Positions 1 through 5,738 of a stretch of 6,600 nucleotides of DNA are shown piece after piece. Every line of letters starts with the position of its first letter. The first letter of the stretch is position 1. Both the position numbers and the translations under genes were made by a program. Below the pieces are notes generated by a model, which saw only the letters and a list, made by a program, of their open reading frames with translations, was not told where the DNA came from and did not search any database. The stretch is taken from NCBI GenBank assembly GCA_021819255.1, contig JAKART010000130.1, positions 1 through 6,600 of the forward strand, written 5' to 3'. The stretch is from Acidobacteriota bacterium. Its GTDB lineage: Bacteria; Acidobacteriota; Terriglobia; Terriglobales; Acidobacteriaceae.

Positions 1-121
1 TGCGCAGAACGTCGTAGACAGGGAGGATGGCCCCGCCGGGATATCCGAAGACAGTGGTGACGCCTTCGCCGGCCAGGGTGGCCAACAGGATCTCGGAGCC
101 GGTCAAGGTAGGGTGAGTCAT
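1..121 (-). CDS. ilvB: Acetolactate synthase large subunit, N-terminal part (runs off the window)
   Basis: The first 40 codons are visible, beginning MTHPTLTGSEILLATLAGEG and continuing through VFGYPGGAILPVYDVL. The GYPGGA(I)xPxYD stretch is the hallmark N-terminus of acetohydroxyacid synthase large subunits, ThDP-dependent enzymes that condense pyruvate with pyruvate or 2-ketobutyrate in valine, leucine and isoleucine synthesis. The catalytic glutamate and the FAD and ThDP domains lie beyond base 1, so intactness cannot be judged. The start (ATG at 121-119) is supported by an AGAAAGG-type ribosome binding site at 132-138. It lies 33 bp after the stop of the acyltransferase gene on the same strand. 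Codons 4-31 are nearly identical to the fragment at 1398-1508, but the first residues differ (MTHPTLTG here, MADSITPNPTLTG there), so this copy seems to have acquired a new start. Confidence 0.88.
   Translation of the reverse strand, partial: MTHPTLTGSEILLATLAGEGVTTVFGYPGGAILPVYDVLR
29..114. repeat. Direct repeat, copy A (ilvB 5' coding region)
   Basis: These 86 bases match 1401-1486 in the same orientation at 84 positions. The differences are at 53 (a versus g at 1425) and 65 (t versus c at 1437). Both are silent in the ilvB frame (Thr ACT/ACC and Glu GAA/GAG). Similarity stops abruptly on both sides. The copies are offset by 1372 bp and bracket the acyltransferase gene. Confidence 0.95.
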
Positions 122-131
122 GTTTACGCTG

Positions 132-138
132 CCTTTCT
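132..138 (-). promoter_or_regulatory. Ribosome binding site of the downstream (intact-looking) ilvB
   Basis: The minus strand reads AGAAAGG, ten bases before the ATG at 121. It is a weaker match to the Shine-Dalgarno consensus than the AGGAGA ahead of the ilvB fragment at 1508. It lies in the short spacer after the acyltransferase gene and so belongs to the inserted DNA rather than to the native ilvB leader. Confidence 0.55.
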
Positions 139-154
139 GTGCGGCTTTGAACCT

Positions 155-1315
155 CTATTGATATTCGGGTCTCGGGTGTTGCGGCAAATTTTCAGCCAGC
201 TTCCGCTTGTGATTGTTGTATAGCCGCGTGAGCGCCCGGCGGGCCGGAAGATCGATGCGCTCGCCAACTTGCCAGGCGACAGCGGCTAAGGCCAGGACGA
301 AGCACGGGGCTAGCAGGCGAAGGATAGTGGGATGTTCAGCCATGAGGTGCTGGAAATGCCGTGCATTCATCATGCGAATAAACGGGAAGTGTAAAAGATA
401 CAGTGGGTAGGAAAGTTCCCCGAGTGCCGTTGCAAACCGCGCAAAGGCATGGGGCAATTGAGCCAGAGCGCCGTAGTAGACAATGAGGGGAAAGCAGATA
501 GCAGCATCGATGAGTTGAGGGACTCCCGCGCGCATCCACGGCAGGGGCGCGCTGAGTATGAGCAGCAGCGCCACGGAGACGACCAGGGCCGAAGAGGTTC
601 GCGCCACGTGTTCCTGTGCGTGGGCATGATGGCGACAGTAAGCGCGATGAACCAGAACTCCGATAAAGAAGGAGAAAGCCACACGCGGAAATCCCAAAGC
701 GAACCCGACCGGCTCGGAGCCAAAGTCCAGGGGCCGGCCGCGGAGCGCAACACTTTCAAATAGTGGAGCAAAGCTGATCCCGATGATGCAGAAAATCAAA
801 AAAGTACGCGCCAGGCGAAGCCTTACGAGCAGAGCGTATGCAAGGTTGGCCACGATCTCGTAGAAAATGGACCAGGCCGGAACGTCGAGGGGGTAGTTGA
901 ACGAGTGGTTGGCAGTCGAAAGACAGGTGGGCCATAGGAATGTCGCCAGGAAAGTCAAGAAGACCCACGGAGAGAAGAACGCCCAGGACCAACCGCGGTG
1001 GAATGCGAAATGAGCGGTGAGGACTTCCACAGAGAGTCCGAGGAGCGAGCCGGCAGCATAGATTGGGTATAGGCGTATCAAACGGACGATCGCAAAATCT
1101 TTAAAGGAAACGTTGCTGGCCAGCCTGGTTTCGTAGGAGAACGCAATCACAAAGCCGCTAAGGCAGAAGAAAAAATCGACTGCCAAAGGGCCCTGGGCTG
1201 AGAGTGGAGATGTCCTCTGCCCGGGTAGGTGAAATGCAACGACAAACAGAGCGGCAATGCCGCGAAGGGCGTCCAGAACGACGAATCTGTGGCTCCTGGG
1301 AGGAGTAAAGTGCAT
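155..1315 (-). CDS. Acyltransferase-3 family membrane O-acyltransferase (OafA/YrhL-like)
   Basis: A multi-pass inner-membrane protein of the acyltransferase-3 family, whose members move acetyl or other acyl groups onto sugars of surface polysaccharides, lipopolysaccharide, peptidoglycan or small molecules. Numbering from the chosen Met, the family landmarks occur in order: LDALRGIAAL (about 14-23) followed by the conserved His29, VDFFFCLSGF (46-55), an R-x-x-R-x-x-P element (78-84), PAWSIFYE (146-153) and LSYPLYLLHFP (301-311). Hydrophobic segments run throughout, and the C-terminus is a basic cytoplasmic tail. At 386 residues it is a normal length and looks intact. I chose ATG 1315 because GAGGGAG sits directly upstream. 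The in-frame ATG at 1372 adds 19 residues and lacks a close ribosome binding site, but it lies only 25 bp after the ilvB fragment's stop and could be reached by re-initiation. The gene interrupts an amino-acid operon between two copies of the ilvB 5' end and is visibly less GC-rich than ilvD, which suggests acquisition. The substrate cannot be predicted. Confidence 0.9.
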   Translation of the reverse strand: MHFTPPRSHRFVVLDALRGIAALFVVAFHLPGQRTSPLSAQGPLAVDFFFCLSGFVIAFSYETRLASNVSFKDFAIVRLIRLYPIYAAGSLLGLSVEVLTAHFAFHRGWSWAFFSPWVFLTFLATFLWPTCLSTANHSFNYPLDVPAWSIFYEIVANLAYALLVRLRLARTFLIFCIIGISFAPLFESVALRGRPLDFGSEPVGFALGFPRVAFSFFIGVLVHRAYCRHHAHAQEHVARTSSALVVSVALLLILSAPLPWMRAGVPQLIDAAICFPLIVYYGALAQLPHAFARFATALGELSYPLYLLHFPFIRMMNARHFQHLMAEHPTILRLLAPCFVLALAAVAWQVGERIDLPARRALTRLYNNHKRKLAENLPQHPRPEYQ

Positions 1316-1397
1316 GACTCCCTCGCTCTTGGAAAGAGCTACGCCGCTCGAATTTGGGGATAGAGTCTTCATAACTGTGCGTTGGCTGTTTCCTGGC

Positions 1398-1508
1398 CTA
1401 GGCCCCGCCGGGATATCCGAAGACGGTGGTGACGCCCTCGCCGGCCAGGGTGGCCAACAGGATCTCGGAGCCGGTCAAGGTAGGGTTTGGGGTGATGCTG
1501 TCAGCCAT
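1398..1508 (-). pseudogene. ilvB: Truncated 5' fragment of ilvB (36 codons plus stop)
   Basis: The reading frame starts at ATG 1508-1506, gives MADSITPNPTLTGSEILLAT and continues through VFGYPGGA, then meets TAG at 1400-1398. Residues 9-36 are identical in protein sequence to residues 4-31 of the ilvB beginning at 121. The stop falls exactly where nucleotide similarity to the other copy ends, as expected of a gene cut by an insertion or recombination event. It keeps a strong AGGAGA ribosome binding site and follows ilvD at the position where ilvB would be expected, so this was probably the original ilvB start. It encodes none of the catalytic domains. It may still be translated as a 36-residue peptide and feed ribosomes to the acyltransferase start 25 bp downstream. 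A functional small leader ORF is possible but not supported by anything seen. Confidence 0.85.
1401..1486. repeat. Direct repeat, copy B (ilvB 5' coding region)
   Basis: Partner of 29-114, 84 of 86 bases identical and in the same orientation. On the minus strand it covers codons 9-36 of the ilvB fragment and ends immediately before the TAG stop. No inverted repeats or short target-site duplication were seen at the edges of the 1.37-kb unit. Confidence 0.95.
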
Positions 1509-1515
1509 GGCGTTC

Positions 1516-1521
1516 TCTCCT
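1516..1521 (-). promoter_or_regulatory. Strong ribosome binding site of the native ilvB start
   Basis: The minus strand reads AGGAGA, seven bases before ATG 1508. This near-consensus site now serves only the truncated ilvB fragment. Confidence 0.7.
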
Positions 1522-1527
1522 GTCTCT

Positions 1528-1557
1528 CGATCGATTTCATCCGAGGATGCCCGATCG
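1528..1557 (-). other. Small hairpin upstream of the native ilvB ribosome binding site
   Basis: The outer arms CGATCG at 1528-1533 and 1552-1557 pair with each other. Inside them CATC and GATG pair around a four-base loop, with a short asymmetric internal loop between the two stems. The structure ends six bases before the AGGAGA site. It could influence ilvB initiation, but it is modest in size, CGATCG is self-complementary, and no T-run follows, so its function is uncertain. Confidence 0.35.
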
Positions 1558-1698
1558 TGGATGGTGCCTGTTGCGGATCGTCTTGCGGTCTTTGCGATGC
1601 TGGTTGCGTGATGCTGGTTCCCGATGCCGCGGCTTTGGGCTCCCGATTGACGGCGCGGCGTGGTTGGCCGGCTGTTTCTCTTTTTGGCCAGGACCAAC

Positions 1699-3429
1699 TC
1701 ACGTGGTGACCGCCCCGTGGCTAGCGCTGCGGACGGAGTGGGCGTATTTGGCGAAGATGCCTCGCTGGTAGCGGAGGGCAGGCGGCTGGATGGTCTGCAA
1801 GCGCGCGGCGATCTCTTCGTCAGCGATGTTAAGGCTCAGCTTGCGGCTGGGGATATCAAAGGTGATGGTGTCCCCCTCACGCACGGCGGCGATGGGTCCG
1901 CCGAGCTGAGCTTCGGGGCTGACGTGGCCGGCCATCAGGCCGTGGGTCGCGCCGGAGAAGCGGCCATCGGTGAGCAGCGCGACCGTCTTGGAGAGCGCGG
2001 GGATGCCTTTGATGGCCGCGGTTACGGCCAGCATCTCGCGCATGCCGGGGCCGCCGCGGGGCCCCTCGTAGCGAATGACAAGGACGTCGTTGGGCTGGAT
2101 CCTGCCGGCTTCGACGGCCTGAAAACATGCGTCTTCGCTGTCAAAGACGCGGGCCGTTCCGGTGTGATGCATACGCTCATGGCCGGCCACCTTGACCACG
2201 CAGCCCTCGGGAGCGAGGTTGCCTTTGAGGATCACCAGCCCACCGCTGCTCTTGAGCGGGTTGGACCAGTCGCGAATCACCTGCTGGCCGGGCGTCTCCT
2301 GGGCGGAGGCAGCCTCTGTGCGCAGGGTCTGGCCGGTCACGGTGGGGGTTTCGCCGTGCAGCAGACCCTTGTCGAGCAGCCGTTTGGCCAGCAGACGGCT
2401 GCCGCCGGCGTCCTGATAGTCCTTGGCCACGTACTTTCCGCCAGGGGTCATATCGCAGATGAGAGGCGTCTTCCGGGAGATGCGGTCGAAGTCGTCCACG
2501 CTGAGCGGGATGTTGAGTTCGTTGGCGATGGCGATGAGATGCAGGACGGCATTGGTGCTGCCGCCGGAGGCGCAGACTGCGGCGATGGCGTCTTCCAGGG
2601 ACTCCCGGGTGATGATCTGCGAGGGTTTGAGGTCGCTGCGGACGAGTTCCATGACCAGGCGACCGGCCTGGCGCGACGCTGAATGCTTCTCCGGGCTCAT
2701 GGCCGGGACGCCGGTGAGCTGGATGGGCGAGATGCCCAGGAACTCCCCTGCCATGGCCATGGTGTTGGCGGTGAACTGGCCGCCACAGGCTCCGGGGCCG
2801 GGACAGGCGGAGGCTTCCACGGCCTCCAGTTGCGCGTCATTGATGGCGCCGGCCGCATGGGCGCCTATGGCCTCAAAGACCGTCTGAATGGTGATGTCGA
2901 TCTGCTTGCCGGCCGCGCCTGGAGATGTGCCGGGCAGGGGCTTTCCGTCTTCGCCGATGAGAAGATGGCCGGGCTGGATGGAGCCGCCGTAGAGCATCAT
3001 GCCGGGGATGTCCAGGCGAGCCAGGGCCATGATGGCTCCGGGCATGTTTTTGTCGCAGCCCGCGATGCAGACCAGGCCGTCGAAGGAGTTGCCGCGGGTG
3101 ACCAGTTCGATGGAGTCGGCGATGACCTCGCGCGAGATCAGCGAGGCCTTCATGCCCTCGGTGCCCATGGTGATGCCGTCGGAGATGGTGACGGTGTTGA
3201 ACTCCATGGGTGTTCCGCCGGCTTCGCGGATGCCCTGCTTGACGGCTTCAGCGATCTCGCGCAGGTGAAAGTTGCAGGGCCCGATCTCGGTCCAGGTGTT
3301 GGCGATGCCGATGATGGGTTTGCGCAGATCCTCCGGGGAGAAGCCGACCCCGCGAAGCATGGCTCGGGCTCCGGCGCGGTGGGGGCCCTCGGTGAGGATA
3401 TTGGAGTGGGTTTTACCGGTGGTGGTCAT
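1699..3429 (-). CDS. ilvD: Dihydroxy-acid dehydratase
   Basis: Cytoplasmic iron-sulphur dehydratase converting 2,3-dihydroxyisovalerate and 2,3-dihydroxy-3-methylvalerate to the 2-keto acids that yield valine, leucine and isoleucine. At 576 residues it is a normal length for the IlvD/Edd family. Visible signatures are GPCNFH (50-55, Cys52), CIAGCDKNMPG (121-131, Cys125), CPGPGACGGQFTANTM (209-224, Cys215 the likely third cluster cysteine), ASGGSTNAVLHL (287-298) and the C-terminal DGRFSGATHGLMAGHVSPEA (488-507). Three conserved cysteines would fit a family [2Fe-2S] or [4Fe-4S] cluster; the cysteine roles are inferred by family analogy. I chose ATG 3429 (MTTTGKTHSNILTEG) because AGAGGG lies just upstream and the protein then starts as family members do. 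The frame is open upstream to 3564, but those 45 codons consist of a hairpin and repeats. It follows leuD after 131 bp and precedes the native ilvB start by 190 bp. Confidence 0.97.
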   Translation of the reverse strand: MTTTGKTHSNILTEGPHRAGARAMLRGVGFSPEDLRKPIIGIANTWTEIGPCNFHLREIAEAVKQGIREAGGTPMEFNTVTISDGITMGTEGMKASLISREVIADSIELVTRGNSFDGLVCIAGCDKNMPGAIMALARLDIPGMMLYGGSIQPGHLLIGEDGKPLPGTSPGAAGKQIDITIQTVFEAIGAHAAGAINDAQLEAVEASACPGPGACGGQFTANTMAMAGEFLGISPIQLTGVPAMSPEKHSASRQAGRLVMELVRSDLKPSQIITRESLEDAIAAVCASGGSTNAVLHLIAIANELNIPLSVDDFDRISRKTPLICDMTPGGKYVAKDYQDAGGSRLLAKRLLDKGLLHGETPTVTGQTLRTEAASAQETPGQQVIRDWSNPLKSSGGLVILKGNLAPEGCVVKVAGHERMHHTGTARVFDSEDACFQAVEAGRIQPNDVLVIRYEGPRGGPGMREMLAVTAAIKGIPALSKTVALLTDGRFSGATHGLMAGHVSPEAQLGGPIAAVREGDTITFDIPSRKLSLNIADEEIAARLQTIQPPALRYQRGIFAKYAHSVRSASHGAVTT

Positions 3430-3440
3430 GTTCCCTCTAA

Positions 3441-3482
3441 AATTCGTTCTCTGAAGCACGTTCTCTGGAGTACGTTCTCTGG
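3441..3482. repeat. Three-unit 14-bp tandem repeat just upstream of ilvD
   Basis: Units 3469-3482, 3455-3468 and 3441-3454 share the core CGTTCTCTG (CAGAGAACG on the minus strand). The first two match at 13 of 14 positions and the third matches the second at 10 of 14. The next 14 bases (3427-3440) hold the ilvD ribosome binding site and ATG and may be a decayed fourth unit (7 of 14). Related CAGAGAAC or GAGAGAAC strings occur before leuD and before the native ilvB start. Slippage or a repeated binding site are both possible. Confidence 0.7.
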
Positions 3483-3514
3483 ACGCCCCGGGAAGGAGCG
3501 GGCGACGGGGGCTT

Positions 3515-3556
3515 GCCGGGACGGCGCCGCCACAAGCGGCAGAGCGCCATCCCGGC
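3515..3556 (-). other. GC-rich hairpin in the leuD-ilvD spacer
   Basis: In the minus-strand RNA, 3556-3546 pairs with 3525-3515 over eleven base pairs, including one G-U. A five-base bulge (3545-3541) follows, then a five-base-pair upper stem (3540-3536 with 3530-3526) and a five-base loop. It starts four bases after the leuD stop. No T-run follows (the next bases are AAGCCCCCG), so it does not look like a standard intrinsic terminator. An RNA processing or 3'-end stabilising structure between leuD and ilvD is a reasonable inference. Confidence 0.6.
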
Positions 3557-3560
3557 CGGT

Positions 3561-4196
3561 TCAAGCGTTCTGCGGCTTCGGGTCAAGCCAGAATGCATGC
3601 CGGCGCTGGGACTCGAAGGCGTTGAGCTTGTCCTCATGCAGCAGGGTCAGGCCGATGTCGTCCAGGCCGTTCAACAGGCAGTGCTTGCGGAACGGGTCGA
3701 TGGGGAAGTTGGCGAGGAAGCCTTGATCGTCGCTGACGGTCTGGGCCTCAAGGTTGATGGTGATGCGGTGTTTGGGATTGGCGGTGGAGCGCTGCAGGAG
3801 GGTTTGCACCTCAGCTTCGCTGAGCGCAGCCAGAATGATGCCGTTCTTGCCGGCGTTGGAGAAGAAGATATCCGCGAAGGAGGGGGCGATGACGGCGCGG
3901 AAGCCAAACTGAGCAATGGCCCAGGCAGCGTGCTCGCGGGAGGATCCGCAGCCGAAGTTGCGCTCCGCGAGCAGGATCTGCGCGCCGCTGTAATCGGGCT
4001 TGTTGAGCACGAAACCGGGGTCGGGTTTGCCGGCATCCGGCCCTTCCTGGATGCGCCGCCAGTCGTAGAAGAGGAAGTCTTCGTAGCCGGTGCGCTCGAT
4101 GCGCTTGAGGAACTGCTTGGGGATGATCTGGTCGGTGTCGATGTTGGGCAGCGGCAGGGGCGCGGCCGTCGAGGTGAGGATTTTGATGGATTGCAT
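3561..4196 (-). CDS. leuD: 3-isopropylmalate dehydratase small subunit
   Basis: The swivel-domain subunit of isopropylmalate isomerase, which with LeuC converts 2-isopropylmalate to 3-isopropylmalate in leucine synthesis in the cytoplasm. At 211 residues it has the usual length of the bacterial LeuD family. Diagnostic motifs are NIDTDQIIPK (18-27), FLFYDWR (41-47), NFGCGSSREHA (80-90, the substrate-binding loop of the aconitase swivel domain) and IAPSFADIFFSNAGKNGI (103-120). No frameshift or missing region is seen. The ATG at 4196 gives MQSIKIL, a typical start, with a moderate GAGAG site a few bases upstream. It lies 93 bp after leuC on the same strand, as expected for two subunits made together. 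Confidence 0.97.
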   Translation of the reverse strand: MQSIKILTSTAAPLPLPNIDTDQIIPKQFLKRIERTGYEDFLFYDWRRIQEGPDAGKPDPGFVLNKPDYSGAQILLAERNFGCGSSREHAAWAIAQFGFRAVIAPSFADIFFSNAGKNGIILAALSEAEVQTLLQRSTANPKHRITINLEAQTVSDDQGFLANFPIDPFRKHCLLNGLDDIGLTLLHEDKLNAFESQRRHAFWLDPKPQNA

Positions 4197-4289
4197 ATTC
4201 GCTCTCAGTTCTCTGGGGATTCGATCGGGCTTTGAACGTTCAGGCTGGAAGTTATCTGAAGGTTGAATACCTCTCTGGAGTCTGAAGTT
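4197..4289. repeat. leuC-leuD spacer with imperfect direct repeats
   Basis: The spacer is built of related short strings. On the plus strand, TTCAGGCT followed by a G-AAGTT element occurs at 4239-4253 and again at 4289-4304, overlapping the end of leuC. GGCTTTGAA occurs at 4228-4236 and 4293-4301, TCTGAAG at 4255-4261 and 4281-4287, and TCTCTGG at 4210-4216 and 4272-4278. It looks like a decayed tandem duplication of the leuC 3' end. The TCTCTGG core is shared with the repeats before ilvD. No terminator-like hairpin is evident. Confidence 0.45.
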
Positions 4290-5729
4290 TCAGGCTTTGA
4301 AGTTCCAGGTCCGTACGTCGGTGAAGTGGCCGGTGATGGCGGCGGCGGCGGCCATGGCGGGCGAGAGCAGGTGCGTGCGCCCTCCGCGGCCCTGGCGTCC
4401 CTCGAAGTTGCGGTTGGAGGTGGAGGCGCAGCGTTCTCCGGGAGAGAGAATGTCAGGATTCATGCCCAGGCACATCGAACAGCCGGGCTCGCGCCACTCG
4501 AAGCCGGCGGATTTGAAGATGCGGTCCAGCCCCTCGGCTTCCGCCTGGCGCTTGACCGCCTGGGAACCCGGGACCACCATGGCGCGAACCGCGCCGGCCA
4601 CGTGATAGCCGTTGACCACCTTGGCCGCGGCGCGCAGATCTTCAATACGCCCATTGGTGCAGGAGCCGAGGAAGACGGCGTCCACCTTGATCTCCTGAAT
4701 GGGCGTTCCGGGCCGGAGACCCATGTACTCGTAGGCGCGGCTGAAGGACTTCTGGTCTGCCTCGGTGCGCGCCTGGTCGAGGCTGGGAACCGAGGCATCG
4801 ATGGAGGTGACCATGCCGGGGGAGGTTCCCCAGGTGACAGAGGGAGCCAGCCTGGTGGCGTCAATGTGCAGCTCGCGGTCGTAGCTGGCGCCGGGATCCG
4901 TGACCAGCGAGCGCCAGTGAGCGACGGACTCATCCCAGGCCGCGCCTTTGGGCGAGAATCGGTGGCCGTTGAGATAAGCGAAGGTGGTCTCATCGGGGGC
5001 GATCATGCCGGCGCGGGCGCCTGCTTCAATGCTCATGTTGCAGACGGTCATGCGGCCCTCCATGGAGAGCGCGCGGATGGCCGAGCCGGCGTACTCGATG
5101 ACGTAACCGGTGGCGCCGTCGGTGCCGATGCGGCCGATGATCTCCAGGATGATGTCCTTGGCCGTGACGCCGGCAGGAAGAGAGCCGTTGGGTCCGCCTT
5201 CCACCTGAATCAGGAAGGATTTGGGCTTGGACTGAGGCAGTGTCTGGGTGGCCATCACATGCTCCACCTCGCTGGTGCCGATGCCGAAGGCGAGGGCGCC
5301 AAAGGCGCCATGGGTGCTGGTGTGGCTGTCGCCGCACACAATGGTCATGCCCGGCTTGGTGAGGCCCAGCTCGGGTCCGATCATATGGACGATGCCCTGA
5401 TCCGCATCCTGCACATCGAACAGCTCGATGCCGAAGTCGGCGCAGTTCTTACGCAGGGCGCTGACCTGGGCGTTGGCGATCTGGTCGGCGATCACCAGGC
5501 GGTCGGCGACGGAGGTGGTAGGGACGTTGTGGTCGACGGTGGCGACGTGGCGCTCCGGGTGACGCAGGGGACGACCGCTGAGACGCAGCCCCTCGAAGGC
5601 CTGTGGACTGGTGACCTCATGGACGAGTTGCAGGTCGATGTACAGGATGGTGGGTTCGCCGGCGGGCTCGGTGACCACGTGCTGCTGCCAGACCTTCTCA
5701 AACATGGTGCGGGGAGATGATTTGCTCAT
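4290..5729 (-). CDS. leuC: 3-isopropylmalate dehydratase large subunit
   Basis: The catalytic [4Fe-4S] subunit of isopropylmalate isomerase, an aconitase-superfamily enzyme of leucine synthesis acting as a complex with LeuD. At 479 residues it is close to the usual length. The three cluster cysteines are visible in their family contexts: FLGSCTNGR (Cys357) and [11 protein letters not shown] (Cys417 and Cys420). Other landmarks are VDHNVPT (65-71), [20 protein letters not shown] (132-151) and the C-terminal [10 protein letters not shown] (438-447), whose arginines are expected to bind substrate. The ATG at 5729 gives [19 protein letters not shown]; the family's conserved EK-(hydrophobic)-HVV stretch begins at residue 11, so this start fits. 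The ribosome binding site is weak. The start lies only 9 bp after the stop of the secreted-protein gene, which suggests cotranscription and perhaps translational coupling. Confidence 0.97.
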   Translation of the reverse strand: MSKSSPRTMFEKVWQQHVVTEPAGEPTILYIDLQLVHEVTSPQAFEGLRLSGRPLRHPERHVATVDHNVPTTSVADRLVIADQIANAQVSALRKNCADFGIELFDVQDADQGIVHMIGPELGLTKPGMTIVCGDSHTSTHGAFGALAFGIGTSEVEHVMATQTLPQSKPKSFLIQVEGGPNGSLPAGVTAKDIILEIIGRIGTDGATGYVIEYAGSAIRALSMEGRMTVCNMSIEAGARAGMIAPDETTFAYLNGHRFSPKGAAWDESVAHWRSLVTDPGASYDRELHIDATRLAPSVTWGTSPGMVTSIDASVPSLDQARTEADQKSFSRAYEYMGLRPGTPIQEIKVDAVFLGSCTNGRIEDLRAAAKVVNGYHVAGAVRAMVVPGSQAVKRQAEAEGLDRIFKSAGFEWREPGCSMCLGMNPDILSPGERCASTSNRNFEGRQGRGGRTHLLSPAMAAAAAITGHFTDVRTWNFKA

Positions 5730-5738
5730 AGTGGTTCG

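Noticed and set aside
115..1400. Acyltransferase unit as an insertion sequence or transposon
   Set aside because: No transposase, terminal inverted repeats or short target duplication were seen; the flanking repeat is ilvB coding DNA.
1596..1619. GATGCTGGTT repeated twice at 14-bp spacing in the ilvD-ilvB spacer
   Set aside because: Only two short copies with no further structure; could easily be chance.
1509..1697. TTG-started extension of the ilvB fragment
   Set aside because: The frame is open by chance through the ilvD-ilvB spacer. The protein is basic and non-conserved in look, and the strong ribosome binding site supports ATG 1508.
1659..1698. Possible terminator hairpin after ilvD
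   Set aside because: GTTGG and CCAAC arms can pair only with bulges and a large loop, and no T-run follows on the minus strand.
3430..3564. N-terminal extension of ilvD to an upstream TTG
   Set aside because: The extra 45 codons cover the hairpin and the tandem repeat, are Arg/Pro-rich and unlike IlvD N-termini. ATG 3429 has its own ribosome binding site.
1660..3726. Long plus-strand frames opposite ilvD and leuD
   Set aside because: They are low-complexity Gly/Ala/Asp-rich translations antisense to genes with full family motifs; no sign of real coding.
4263..5720. Long 485-codon open frame on the plus strand opposite leuC
   Set aside because: It is antisense to a clear leuC and is Gly/Ala/Asp/His-rich with no recognisable motif, as expected of the shadow frame of a GC-rich gene.
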